Shown here in pieces: positions 16,698 through 25,535 of a DNA stretch of 64,000 nucleotides. Each line of letters begins with the position of its first letter. The stretch's first letter is position 1. The translations under genes were made by a program, and so were the position numbers. The notes under the pieces are model-generated. The model ran no database searches, was not told where the DNA came from, and saw only the letters and a list, made by a program, of their open reading frames with translations. The stretch comes from Pseudomonadota bacterium (GTDB lineage: Bacteria; Pseudomonadota; Gammaproteobacteria; UBA9214). Where the stretch lies: assembly GCA_041395565.1 (NCBI GenBank), contig JAWLAI010000003.1:496001-560000 (forward strand), read 5' to 3'.

Positions 16698-17375
16698 TCA
16701 AATGAGCCCGCGTTCGGCGAAGGAGCTGCCGCCGCCTTCACCCACGACGACGTGGTCCAGCACACGCACATCGATCAGCGCGAGTGCATCCACCAGCCGG
16801 CGCGTGAGCGCGATATCGGCCCGGCTCGGTTCTGCCACCCCGGAGGGATGGTTGTGGGCCAGGATCACGGCGGCGGCATTGATCTCGAGCACGCGCCGCA
16901 CCACCTCGCGCGGGTGCACGCTGGCGCCGTCGATGGTGCCGCGGAAGAGTTCCTCGTACGTGATGACGCGATGGCGGTTGTCGAGGAAGAGGCAGGCGAA
17001 CACCTCGTACGGCAGATGGCGCAGCCGGCTGGTCAGGTAGCGGCGTGTGGCCTCCGGATTTTCCAGCGTGTCTGAGCGCTGCAGCGCTTCCTGCAGGTGG
17101 CGGCGCGCCATTTCCAGCACAGCCTGCAGCAGGGCGAACCGGGCAGGGCCGAGCCCGGCATGGGCACAAAAGGCGGTACGGTCGGCATCCAGCAGGGCGC
17201 GCAGTCCGCCAAAGGCGGTGAGCAACTCGCGCGCCAGGTCGACCGCCGTCTTGCCGCGCAGTCCGGTCTGCAGGAGGATCGCCAGCAGCTCGGCGTCCGA
17301 GAGGTTGCCGGGTCCATGCAGGAGCAGTCTTTCGCGCGGCCGTTCGCGGGCCGGCCAGTCCCGAATGCGGTGCAT
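16698..17375 (-). CDS. radC: RadC-family JAMM domain protein
   Basis: 225 residues from ATG 17375 (MHRIRDWPARERPRERLL), the usual RadC start; the 16-codon upstream extension is not typical of the family. N-terminal helix-hairpin-helix-like part (DAELLAILLQTGLRGKT), then an MPN/JAMM metalloprotease-like domain with E in EELFRGTIDGASVH and the HxHPSG...D zinc motif AHNHPSGVAEPSRAD. The true biochemical function of RadC is unsettled, and a DNA repair role is doubted. Placement beside rpmBG and divergent from coaBC is conserved in gammaproteobacteria. Confidence 0.95.
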   Translation of the reverse strand: MHRIRDWPARERPRERLLLHGPGNLSDAELLAILLQTGLRGKTAVDLARELLTAFGGLRALLDADRTAFCAHAGLGPARFALLQAVLEMARRHLQEALQRSDTLENPEATRRYLTSRLRHLPYEVFACLFLDNRHRVITYEELFRGTIDGASVHPREVVRRVLEINAAAVILAHNHPSGVAEPSRADIALTRRLVDALALIDVRVLDHVVVGEGGGSSFAERGLI

Positions 17376-17502
17376 GTCCCAGTATCCGGGCTGCGCCGTC
17401 GTGATGACATCGGGCAAGCACACGATGCGGTGTAGGATGCGGCGGCGTTGCGCGACGCGTTTTGGGTTCGTGCCTGACCATCTTCTGTTAAACTCCAGTC
17501 GT

Positions 17503-18738
17503 ATGAATACCTTATTAGGTAAACGCCTGCTGCTGGGCGTGACCGGCGGGATTGCTGCCTACAAGAGCGCGGAACTCGTCCGCCAGCTGCGTGCGCAAGG
17601 TGCGGAGGTGCGGGTGGTGATGACGGCGGGAGCCCAGGCTTTCATCACCCCGCTGACGCTGCAGACCCTCTCCGGGCAGCCGGTACATACCGAACTGCTT
17701 GATGCCACAGCGGAATCCACCATCGGTCACATCGCACTGGCGCGCTGGGCCGATGTCCTGCTGATCGCGCCGGCGACTGCCGATTGCATCGCCCGGCTGA
17801 GCCAGGGCCGGGCGGATGATCTGCTCGCTGCCGTGGCGCTGGCCTGCGAGGCACCGGTGGCGGTCGCGCCGGCCATGAACCGCGCCATGTGGGAGCATCC
17901 GGCCACCCGCGCCAATGTCGACACCCTGCGCAGCCGCGGTGTGCATGTCTTCGGTCCGGCGCCGGGTGAGCAGGCCTGCGGCGAGACCGGGCCGGGCCGC
18001 CTGCTGGAGCCGGCCGCACTGGTCGCGGCGGTTGCCGGACTGTTCGAGACGCGCGCGCTGACCGGCCGCCGTGTGCTGGTCACGGCGGGGCCGACCCGCG
18101 AGGGTATCGACCCGGTGCGTTACCTCAGCAATCACAGTTCCGGCCGTATGGGTTACGCCGTGGCGCAGGCCGCCGCCGAGGCCGGTGCCGAGGTAACCCT
18201 GGTGAGCGGGCCGGTCAACCTGGAGACACCGGCGCGCGTGCGCCGCATCGATGTGGTCAGTGCGCTCGACATGCAGCGTGCCGTGCTCGATCAGGTGGCG
18301 AATTGTGATATTTTCATCGCCGTCGCGGCGGTGGCCGATTACCGGGTGGAGCAGCCAGCTGGGCACAAGCTCAAGAAGACCGCTGCGCGGCTGACGCTGC
18401 ATCTGGTACGGAATCCCGACATCCTGGCCGAGGTGGCCGCGCTCCCGCAGCCGCCCTTCACGGTGGGGTTCGCGGCCGAGACCGAGTCACTGGCCGCGCA
18501 CGCGCATGCCAAACTCGCGGCCAAGGGCGTCGACATGATCGCGGCGAACCAGGTCGGCCCCGGCCAGGGCTTCGGCTGCGAGGACAACGCCCTCCGGGTG
18601 ATCTGGGCCGGCGGCGAACGCGAACTGCCCCTCGCCGGCAAGCACCGGCTGGCGCGGCAGCTGCTGACGCTCGTCACCGAGCGTTACAACGATTCGGGCA
18701 ACAGGGTGATACGCATCGATGCAAAAGATTCAGCTTAA
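17503..18738 (+). CDS. coaBC: Bifunctional phosphopantothenoylcysteine decarboxylase/synthetase
   Basis: 411 residues. CoaC half (residues about 1-190) is a flavoprotein decarboxylase with GVTGGIAAYKSAELVRQL, PAMNRAMW and the substrate clamp ACGETGPGRLLEP. CoaB half condenses CTP-activated 4'-phosphopantothenate with cysteine: VTAGPTREGIDPVRYLSN, SSGRMGYA and the KLKK lysine region are present. Start ATG 17503, 127 bases from divergent radC. Its final 20 bases overlap the start of dut, so the two must be coupled. With coaD at 790 the window carries much of CoA synthesis. Confidence 0.97.
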   Translation: MNTLLGKRLLLGVTGGIAAYKSAELVRQLRAQGAEVRVVMTAGAQAFITPLTLQTLSGQPVHTELLDATAESTIGHIALARWADVLLIAPATADCIARLSQGRADDLLAAVALACEAPVAVAPAMNRAMWEHPATRANVDTLRSRGVHVFGPAPGEQACGETGPGRLLEPAALVAAVAGLFETRALTGRRVLVTAGPTREGIDPVRYLSNHSSGRMGYAVAQAAAEAGAEVTLVSGPVNLETPARVRRIDVVSALDMQRAVLDQVANCDIFIAVAAVADYRVEQPAGHKLKKTAARLTLHLVRNPDILAEVAALPQPPFTVGFAAETESLAAHAHAKLAAKGVDMIAANQVGPGQGFGCEDNALRVIWAGGERELPLAGKHRLARQLLTLVTERYNDSGNRVIRIDAKDSA

Positions 18739-19174
18739 GATACTCGACCGGCGCCTGGGCCACGAGTTTCCCCTGCCGCATTACGCGACCGCGGGTTCCG
18801 CCGGCATGGACATGCGTGCCTGCGTCGATGCTCCCCTGGAGATCGCGCCGGGCGCGACCCATCTGATACCCACCGGACTGGCGATCCACCTCGAGGAAGC
18901 CGGCTTGGCTGCCATCCTGCTGCCGCGTTCCGGCCTGGGCCACAAGCACGGGATCGTGTTGGGAAACCTGGTCGGGCTCATCGATTCCGACTACCAGGGT
19001 CAGGTCTTCGTGTCCTGCTGGAACCGCGGCAGCGAGCCGTTCATGGTGATGCCTGGCGAACGCATCGCGCAGATGGTCATCGTCCCCGTGGTACATGCCG
19101 AATTCGAGCTGGTGGAGGAATTCGCCGCCAGCGACCGGGGTGCGGGCGGCTTTGGTCATACCGGGCGGCATTGA
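18719..19174 (+). CDS. dut: Deoxyuridine 5'-triphosphate nucleotidohydrolase
   Basis: 151 residues. Hydrolyses dUTP to dUMP and diphosphate, keeping uracil out of DNA and supplying thymidylate synthesis. All five trimeric dUTPase motifs are visible: AGMDMRAC, PRSGLGHKHGI, GLIDSDYQGQV, RIAQMVI and the C-terminal arm RGAGGFGHTG. The start overlaps the last 20 bases of coaBC (frame shifted). An 88-base gap precedes the algC-like gene. dut next to coaBC is conserved. Confidence 0.97.
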   Translation: MQKIQLKILDRRLGHEFPLPHYATAGSAGMDMRACVDAPLEIAPGATHLIPTGLAIHLEEAGLAAILLPRSGLGHKHGIVLGNLVGLIDSDYQGQVFVSCWNRGSEPFMVMPGERIAQMVIVPVVHAEFELVEEFAASDRGAGGFGHTGRH

Positions 19175-19262
19175 ATTCAATCATGCCGCGCGTCTGCCGA
19201 TACCCGTCTAGTCTGAAAAAACCCATTTTGCTCAGGATGTTGCAGTCAGCCGAAGGACAGCC

Positions 19263-21878
19263 ATGAAATTTCCGTTACCCGGTTCCAGCAAGCGCGCTCG
19301 GCCGGCCGCGAACAAGGCCAAGTCGGTGCCGGAAAAGTTGCATTCCGCCAGCCTGGCCCGGGTAAGAACCCAGCTGTTATTCGCCGGGATCATCCTGCTC
19401 ACCGTCCTGGCCTATTTTCTGTTCCAGTTGACGGCGATCTACATCGTCGCCGCCAAGGAGCGCGAAACCACCACCACCACCGATCTGCTGGCTGCCAGGG
19501 TTGCCGCGATGGCGGATTACTACGGTGCCAGTGCCGCCCTGCTGGCCAAGGATCCGGAGATCGCTGACATCCTGATGGTCGGGACCGCGGCCGACCGCGC
19601 TGCGCGCGAGGAGTCGCTGCGCTACGTGTTTCCGACTGCGATCAACGTGCGCCTGCTGCCGCCGGGTATCACCATGGTCGACCCCAATGCCTCGCCGCCA
19701 CTGAGCTATGCGGCACTGGCGCAGATGGCCAGCGCCGAGAAGAATGTCGAGCCGCCACCGGTCGAGGTGCATCTGTTCAACACCCCGCAGCAGCACGTGA
19801 ACATCGTGCGCAAGGTCATGGATCCGGCCGGTACGGGCGTGGTCGGCCATATCATGCTGTCCCTGTCCAATGATGTGCTGCAGGGTATCCTCGACGACCT
19901 GAAGGAATTGCATGGCTACATCGAGTTACGCCAGGACGGTGAGAAGGGCGAACCGGTGGTCGTGGCAGTGCGCGGCGCTGCGGGACTGAAATCAGGCGCG
20001 CCGGAACGCGTGGTCCCGATCGAGCACACCCGCTGGCAGATCGCCTGGTGGCCCGAGAGCGGCGCACTGGCCGCGCTCGCGGGAATCAGCATGTGGGTAC
20101 TGGCGGCGCTGGGCGTCTGCGCGGCGCTGTTCGCCGCGCTGGTCTTCGTCCTGTTCCGGCGCCTGTTCCGGGCCCTGCGCCAGGACGAGGTCACCATCGT
20201 CACCCTGATGAAGGACTTCCGCGATGGACGGCTGCGCCGCGAGGAGGGTGGCGGGCTTGCCGAGTTGCATCCAACCATCGAGTTCATGATCCAGCTCGCC
20301 GCCAGTGCCAGAGAGACCGGCGCGCAGCGCCGGGCCGCGCCGCGCGAGCGCGACCGCGAGACCGGCGGCACACAGGCAGCAGCGTCCGCAGCCGCCGCTG
20401 TTCCCGCGGACGCCGCGCCGGCCGCGGTCACTGATTTCACCACGGCGGTGCCGGCCGGCAGCCTAATCGTGGAAGAAACTACCCGGGACGTCGATGCGAT
20501 CATGACCGGAATCGACCCGTCGATATTTCGTGCCTACGATATCCGTGGCATCGTGGACCAGACCCTGACCGAAGACGCCGTGCGCTTCATCGGCCAGGCG
20601 ATCGGTAGCGAGGCGCTGCAGCGCGGCCGCAACGAGATCGTGGTCGCACGGGACGGGCGGCTGTCGGGTCCGCGACTGGTCGAGGCGCTGATCGAGGGCA
20701 TCGTCGCGACGGGCTGCGACGTCAAGGACATCGGATGCGTACCGACGCCGGTGCTGTATTTCGCGACCTTCTACCTCGATACGCAGAGCGGTGTCATGGT
20801 GACGGGCAGCCACAACCCGCCCGAATACAACGGCCTGAAGATCGTGATCGACGGCGAGACCCTGTCCGGCGAGGGTATCCAGGACCTGCGTGAGCGGATC
20901 AAGGCCGGTAACTTCATCTCCGGCAACGGCAGCGTCGAAACCATCAACGTCATACCCGACTATATCGAACGCATCCGCAGCGATGTCACCCTGGCCCGCC
21001 CGCTGCGGGTGGTGATCGATTGCGGCAACGGTGTGGCGGGTGCCGTGGCGCCCGACCTGCTGCGCTCGCTGGGTTGCACGCTGACGGAACTGTACTGCGA
21101 CGTGGACGGCAATTTCCCGAACCACCACCCCGATCCCAGCAAGACGGCCAATCTCACCGACCTGATCAACAAGGTGCGCACCGGACATGCCGATATCGGC
21201 CTGGCCTTCGATGGCGACGGCGACCGCCTCGGCGTAGTTGCGGCCGACGGCACCATCATCTGGCCGGACCGGGTACTCATGCTGTATGCAATGGATATCC
21301 TGGAGCGCAATCCGGGCGGTATGATCATCTACGACGTGAAATGTACCCGCTATCTCGACCGGATCATCCGCGAGCATGGCGGCGAACCGTTGATGTGGAA
21401 GACCGGTCATTCCTTCATCAAGGCCAAGATTCGTGACACCGGGGCGCTGCTGGCCGGCGAGATGAGCGGGCACATCTTCATCAAGGAGCGCTGGTACGGA
21501 TTCGACGACGGACTCTATGCCGCGGCCAGGCTGTTGGAGATCATCGCCAAGGATACCCGCAACAGCACCGAGATCTTCGCCGAGCTGCCGGACAGCGTGA
21601 ATACGCCGGAGCTCAACGTGCACATGCGCGAGGGCGAGCCGCCGAAATTCATGCGGCGCCTGCTCGAGACCGCGCATTTCGAGGGCGCCACGGTGTCGAC
21701 CATCGACGGCCTGCGCGTCGACTTCGAGGATGGCTGGGGACTGGTGCGTGCCTCGAATACCACGCCGGTTCTGGTGCTGCGCTTCGAGGCCGACACCGAT
21801 AACGCCCTGCAGCGGATCATGGATGAATTCCGGCGCGCCATGCTGCAGGTGCGGGGCGACCTGGCACTGCCGTTCTAG
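19263..21878 (+). CDS. algC: Phosphomannomutase/phosphoglucomutase with membrane-sensor N-terminus
   Basis: 871 residues. The N-terminal 400 form a membrane-bound part: TM helix about 38-60, a periplasmic domain of about 210 residues, a second TM helix (MWVLAALGVCAALFAALVFV, about 280-300) and a charged, then Ala-rich linker. The C-terminal 460 form the alpha-D-phosphohexomutase: phosphoserine in TGSHNPPEYNG (Ser about 516), metal loop DGDGDR (650-655), sugar loop GEMSGH (about 732-737) and phosphate loop RASNTTPVLVLR. It interconverts Man-6-P/Man-1-P and Glc-6-P/Glc-1-P for LPS and exopolysaccharide; Glc-1-P is also the RfbF substrate at 53.4-54.2 kb. The long form matches the Pseudomonas gene annotation at the same locus. 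Confidence 0.94.
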   Translation: MKFPLPGSSKRARPAANKAKSVPEKLHSASLARVRTQLLFAGIILLTVLAYFLFQLTAIYIVAAKERETTTTTDLLAARVAAMADYYGASAALLAKDPEIADILMVGTAADRAAREESLRYVFPTAINVRLLPPGITMVDPNASPPLSYAALAQMASAEKNVEPPPVEVHLFNTPQQHVNIVRKVMDPAGTGVVGHIMLSLSNDVLQGILDDLKELHGYIELRQDGEKGEPVVVAVRGAAGLKSGAPERVVPIEHTRWQIAWWPESGALAALAGISMWVLAALGVCAALFAALVFVLFRRLFRALRQDEVTIVTLMKDFRDGRLRREEGGGLAELHPTIEFMIQLAASARETGAQRRAAPRERDRETGGTQAAASAAAAVPADAAPAAVTDFTTAVPAGSLIVEETTRDVDAIMTGIDPSIFRAYDIRGIVDQTLTEDAVRFIGQAIGSEALQRGRNEIVVARDGRLSGPRLVEALIEGIVATGCDVKDIGCVPTPVLYFATFYLDTQSGVMVTGSHNPPEYNGLKIVIDGETLSGEGIQDLRERIKAGNFISGNGSVETINVIPDYIERIRSDVTLARPLRVVIDCGNGVAGAVAPDLLRSLGCTLTELYCDVDGNFPNHHPDPSKTANLTDLINKVRTGHADIGLAFDGDGDRLGVVAADGTIIWPDRVLMLYAMDILERNPGGMIIYDVKCTRYLDRIIREHGGEPLMWKTGHSFIKAKIRDTGALLAGEMSGHIFIKERWYGFDDGLYAAARLLEIIAKDTRNSTEIFAELPDSVNTPELNVHMREGEPPKFMRRLLETAHFEGATVSTIDGLRVDFEDGWGLVRASNTTPVLVLRFEADTDNALQRIMDEFRRAMLQVRGDLALPF

Positions 21879-21970
21879 CAGCGGTAACGCGTCCGTGCGG
21901 CACTTGTGAGCCGGTGGCGCACACGCGTACACTTCGTACACGAATCGTTACCGCACAGGTTGGCCGCAGC

Positions 21971-22864
21971 ATGTCCCTGACTCCCGCATCCGCCCAGAAC
22001 GTCGCCCATGTTCTCACCGAGGCGCTGCCCTATATCCGCCGCTTCCGCGGCAAGACCGTGGTCATCAAGTACGGCGGTAACGCCATGGTCGACGAGGATC
22101 TCAAAAGCGGTTTTGCCCGCGACGTGGTGCTGATGAAGCTGGTGGGCATCAATCCGGTCGTGGTGCACGGCGGCGGCCCCCAGATAGGCCGTCTACTGGA
22201 GCGGCTGGGCAAGGAGAGCCGTTTCGTCGACGGCATGCGCGTGACCGACAGCGAAACCATGGACGTAGTGGAGATGGTGCTGGGCGGCCTGGTCAACAAG
22301 GAGATCGTCAACCTGATCACGCGTCACGGCGGGCACGCGGTCGGCCTGACCGGCAAGGACGGGGATCTGATCCGCGCGCGCAAGCTGACGATCCGGCGCC
22401 ATACCCCGGAACTGGATGCGCCGGAGATCATCGATATCGGCCACGTCGGCGAAGTGCAAAGCATCGACACCAGTGTGGTCGACATGCTGATCGGCGGCGA
22501 TTTCATACCGGTGATCGCACCGATCGGGGTGGGCGAGGACGGGCACTCCTACAATATCAATGCCGATCTGGTCGCGGGTCACATGGCCGAGGTGCTCAAG
22601 GCCGAGAAGCTGATCCTGCTGACCAACACCCCCGGGCTGCTGAACAAGCAAGGCGAGTTGCTGACCGGCCTCAAGCTCGCGGACGTGCGGCGGCTGATCG
22701 ATGACGGCACGGTGTCCGGCGGCATGCTGCCGAAAATCGGTTGTGTCATGTCGGCGCTCGGCAGCGGGGTGCGTGCGGCACATATCATCGATGGCCGGGT
22801 GGCGCATGCAGTGCTGGTGGAACTGTTCACCGACGAGGGTGTGGGGACGCTGATTTCGTCCTGA
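21971..22864 (+). CDS. argB: Acetylglutamate kinase
   Basis: 297 residues, ATG 21971 (MSLTPASAQNVAHVLTE); the upstream in-frame extension lacks support. Second step of arginine synthesis: phosphorylates N-acetylglutamate. KYGGNAM and VHGGGPQIG glycine-rich ATP/NAG loops, the GLTGKDGDLI region, INADLVAGHMA, and VSGGMLPKI with C-terminal IDGRVAHAVLVELFTDEGVGT are present. The N-terminal helix (about 20 residues before the core) is the extension found in hexameric, arginine-inhibited NAGKs of Pseudomonas type, so feedback inhibition by arginine is likely. 92 bases after algC. Confidence 0.97.
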   Translation: MSLTPASAQNVAHVLTEALPYIRRFRGKTVVIKYGGNAMVDEDLKSGFARDVVLMKLVGINPVVVHGGGPQIGRLLERLGKESRFVDGMRVTDSETMDVVEMVLGGLVNKEIVNLITRHGGHAVGLTGKDGDLIRARKLTIRRHTPELDAPEIIDIGHVGEVQSIDTSVVDMLIGGDFIPVIAPIGVGEDGHSYNINADLVAGHMAEVLKAEKLILLTNTPGLLNKQGELLTGLKLADVRRLIDDGTVSGGMLPKIGCVMSALGSGVRAAHIIDGRVAHAVLVELFTDEGVGTLISS

Positions 22865-22871
22865 TGCCGCG

Positions 22872-23912
22872 CTAGCGGTTGATGCTCGACATCAGGTAGC
22901 GGAAACGCTCGATGTCATCGTTGTATCTGGTTTCCGCCTCGAGCTTTTCGTGCCGCTTTGCCTGCAGCTTGGCTTCGCTGATGGAAATCTCCGACATCAC
23001 GTCCTTCATCTGGTTGACCAGGTCGTTCGGCAGCACCTCGCCGCGACGCTCGTACTCGTCCGCGTTGTCGGACAGCTCTTCCAGGCGTCGCTGCAGGCCG
23101 TCGATATCGTAATAGCCCTGCTTGATCTCCCGGTCCATCACCTCGAGCTCCTCGTTGCGGGCGAACACCAGATCATCCTCGCTGCTGAATGTGCCCAGCA
23201 GCGTCCGGTCGTGCCGGTCCAGCTTGAGTTCCGGATTGTCCATGGCAAGGTCCAGGGCCGAGCGACGCTTGTCCGGTTTGGGCGAGACGCCGGCGGAGGT
23301 CAATTCCTCGTAGCGCTTCATATCGAAGGCGAACTGCTGTTTGATCTCCTCGATCTCGGCCTGCTTGTCGAGCGAGAATTCCTTGTTGTGGTTGATCTGG
23401 TCGCGCAGGTTCTTGATCTGGTGCTGCAGCGTGAACGGCAGCTCCTTGCCGCTGCGCTCGTAGCTGGCGGCCTCCTCGGTCAGCGCCAGCAGGCGTTCCT
23501 GCATGGCGCGGATACGGCTGTGCGTGAGCTGCACCAGGCCCTGCACCATTGAGATCTTGTCCTGCTGCGCCTTCAGCATGTCTTCCTTGCTGGCGTAGGT
23601 GGCGAGCAGGCTGCGATCGTGAATGGCGCGCTTCTCGGCGCGTTCCTTCTGCTTTGCCTCGAGTTCGGCGAGCCGTTCGGCCTCGGCTTTCTCTTCCGGC
23701 GTCAACGGGGCCTTGTAGACCTTCAGCACCCGGCCCTGCTCGTTGAGCTCCTTGCGTTCGGAGTATGCCGCCTCGGGCGGGAGCCGGTTGCTGTACTGGA
23801 TATTGCCGTCGGCATCGACCCATTTGTAGGCGCGTTCGGCATGCACGGCGCCCGCAGCCAGCAGCACAGGCATGGCCAGCAGGCAGCGCAGTGTACGGGT
23901 GATGTTCATCAT
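22872..23912 (-). CDS. DUF4124 periplasmic coiled-coil protein
   Basis: 346 residues. Signal peptide (TRTLRCLLAMPVLLAAGAVHA) followed by a short DUF4124 domain, RAYKWVDADGNIQYSNRLPP, then a long charged, helix-rich region (EEKAEAERLAELEAKQKERA and many Glu/Lys/Gln stretches) predicted as coiled coil. It contains an internal duplication: a segment around HDRSLLATYASKEDMLKAQQ is matched later by HDRTLLGTFSSEDDLVFARN. The function is unknown; DUF4124 domains are thought to bind cell-wall or other periplasmic partners. It is convergent with argB, only 7 bases from its stop. Confidence 0.85.
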   Translation of the reverse strand: MMNITRTLRCLLAMPVLLAAGAVHAERAYKWVDADGNIQYSNRLPPEAAYSERKELNEQGRVLKVYKAPLTPEEKAEAERLAELEAKQKERAEKRAIHDRSLLATYASKEDMLKAQQDKISMVQGLVQLTHSRIRAMQERLLALTEEAASYERSGKELPFTLQHQIKNLRDQINHNKEFSLDKQAEIEEIKQQFAFDMKRYEELTSAGVSPKPDKRRSALDLAMDNPELKLDRHDRTLLGTFSSEDDLVFARNEELEVMDREIKQGYYDIDGLQRRLEELSDNADEYERRGEVLPNDLVNQMKDVMSEISISEAKLQAKRHEKLEAETRYNDDIERFRYLMSSINR

Positions 23913-24004
23913 TGCCGGATCAGTCTGTCGCTCTTGTTGCGCATGCGGTTTTCTGCAACTCTGCTGGCTGGAAAATATACCGTAATCAGGAAGCGGGGAA
24001 AAAT

Positions 24005-24760
24005 GTGAGCCTTGCCGAACAACTCCTGCTTTTCCTGCTATCCCTGCTGGCCAACGCCTTCTCGGCATTCTCGGGTGGTGGTGCCGGACTCATACAGCTA
24101 CCCGTCCTCATCTTCCTCGGACTGCCGTTCGCAATTGCGCTTGCCACGCACAAGGTCGCCAGCGTTGCCTTGGGTATCGGCGCTACAATCAGGCACTTGA
24201 GAGAAGGGGCGCTGGAGCGTCGTCTGGCGACGACAATCCTGCTTGCCGGCTTGCCCGGCGTCGTTCTCGGTGCCAACGTCATCCTCGGCGTCGACGGGCG
24301 TCACGCCGAGGTGGCGCTGGGTCTGCTGACGGCAGGTCTCGGCATCTATTCCTGGCTGCACCCGCAACTGGGCCAGAACGTTATCCCGGTCAACCACGGC
24401 CGCCGCGGGCGCTTGTGGGGTGGCCTGGTCCTGTTTGCCATCGGTGCACTGAACGGGTCGCTGACCTCTGGCACCGGCCTGTTCGTCACGCTGTGGCTGG
24501 TCCGTTGGTTCGGGCTCGACTACCGCCGGGCCATTGCCTATACCCTGATCCTGGTCGGCGTGTTCTGGAACGGGACCGGCGCACTGACCCTCGGCATCCT
24601 CGGCGATATTCGCTGGAGCTGGTTGCCCGCGCTGCTGCTGGGTTCGCTGCTGGGTGGTTATCTCGGCGCACACCTCGCGATCCGTTCCAGCAATCGCTGG
24701 ATCAAGCGCGCCTTCGAGCTGGTGACCTTGCTGGTGGGGATCAAACTTATCGTCGGGTAG
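24005..24760 (+). CDS. Sulfite exporter TauE/SafE family permease
   Basis: 251 residues from GTG 24005, preceded by GGAAGCGGGG; a longer frame from 23912 overlaps the neighbouring divergent gene's start and is rejected. About eight hydrophobic segments with the family's duplicated architecture: N-terminal FSGGGAGLIQLPVLIFLGLP-type loop and the second-half SLTSGTGLFVTLWLVRWFG. Family members export sulfite, sulfonates or other small organic anions by an unclear mechanism. Divergent from the DUF4124 gene, convergent with pyrE. Confidence 0.88.
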   Translation: MSLAEQLLLFLLSLLANAFSAFSGGGAGLIQLPVLIFLGLPFAIALATHKVASVALGIGATIRHLREGALERRLATTILLAGLPGVVLGANVILGVDGRHAEVALGLLTAGLGIYSWLHPQLGQNVIPVNHGRRGRLWGGLVLFAIGALNGSLTSGTGLFVTLWLVRWFGLDYRRAIAYTLILVGVFWNGTGALTLGILGDIRWSWLPALLLGSLLGGYLGAHLAIRSSNRWIKRAFELVTLLVGIKLIVG

Positions 24761-24763
24761 CAG

Positions 24764-24825
24764 GCTCGCGCCAAGACGCAAAGGCGCCAAGAAAATCTGA
24801 AAACGTTTCGCGCAGAGACTGCGTT
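24764..24825. repeat. CGC/AAAG degenerate repeat, copy B
   Basis: The 65-base gap between the converging exporter and pyrE consists of this element: CGCGCCAAGACGCAAAGGCG, then CCAAGAAAATCTGAAAAC, then a second unit TTTCGCGCAGAGACTGCG. Compare 13957-14000 and 59796-60010. No T-tract terminator is visible. Confidence 0.55.
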
Positions 24826-25467
24826 TCAAACCCCGTATTCCGCCCGGTAGGCCTCGATGCGGGCGATGTCCACGTCATGGCCCGGCTGGGTCGCGAGGTA
24901 TTCGAGCAAGTGCTCGAGGCGCACGATGCTGACCACCGGTACGCCCAGTGTATCCTCGACTTCCTGGATTGCCGAGCGCTCCCCGCGGCCGCGCTCCTGG
25001 CGATCGAGCGCGATGACGACACCGGCCAGCGTGGCGCCGGCACCCCGGATAATGTCGACCGACTCGCGGATGGCCGTACCGGCCGTGATGACGTCGTCGA
25101 TGACCAGCACCCGCCCGGCGAGGGCCGCGCCCACCAGGTTGCCGCCCTCGCCGTGATCCTTGGATTCCTTGCGGTTGAAACACCAGGGCACGTCGCGCCC
25201 GTGCCGGTCGGCCAGCGCGATACTGGCGGCCGCGGCCAATGGAATGCCCTTGTAGGCCGGTCCGAACAGCACGTCGAAGTCGATGGCGCTGTCGACGATA
25301 GCCTGTGCATAACAACGTCCGAGCCGGGCCAGGTGCGCGCCGGTGTTGAACAGGCCGGCATTGAAGAAATAGGGGCTGACGCGGCCGGATTTCAGGGTGA
25401 ACTCGCCGAAGCGAAGCACCCCGGCGCGGATGGCGAAATCGATGAATTCGTGCTGGTAGCCTTTCAT
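24826..25467 (-). CDS. pyrE: Orotate phosphoribosyltransferase
   Basis: 213 residues. Converts orotate and PRPP to OMP in pyrimidine synthesis. PRPP-binding signature VLVIDDVITAGTAIRES (about residues 119-135), the GPAYKGIPLAAAASIALA loop, the flexible KESKDHGEGGNLVG catalytic loop and the N-terminal LKSGRVSPYFFN orotate region are intact. Divergent from the ExoIII-family gene 68 bases away, the same pairing as pyrE/crc in Pseudomonas. Confidence 0.98.
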   Translation of the reverse strand: MKGYQHEFIDFAIRAGVLRFGEFTLKSGRVSPYFFNAGLFNTGAHLARLGRCYAQAIVDSAIDFDVLFGPAYKGIPLAAAASIALADRHGRDVPWCFNRKESKDHGEGGNLVGAALAGRVLVIDDVITAGTAIRESVDIIRGAGATLAGVVIALDRQERGRGERSAIQEVEDTLGVPVVSIVRLEHLLEYLATQPGHDVDIARIEAYRAEYGV

Positions 25468-25535
25468 GGTGAACAGGGTCGTTATGACTGTGGAAGGCCG
25501 TTATCATACACACCCACAGCCACGGGTGGGGCCGC

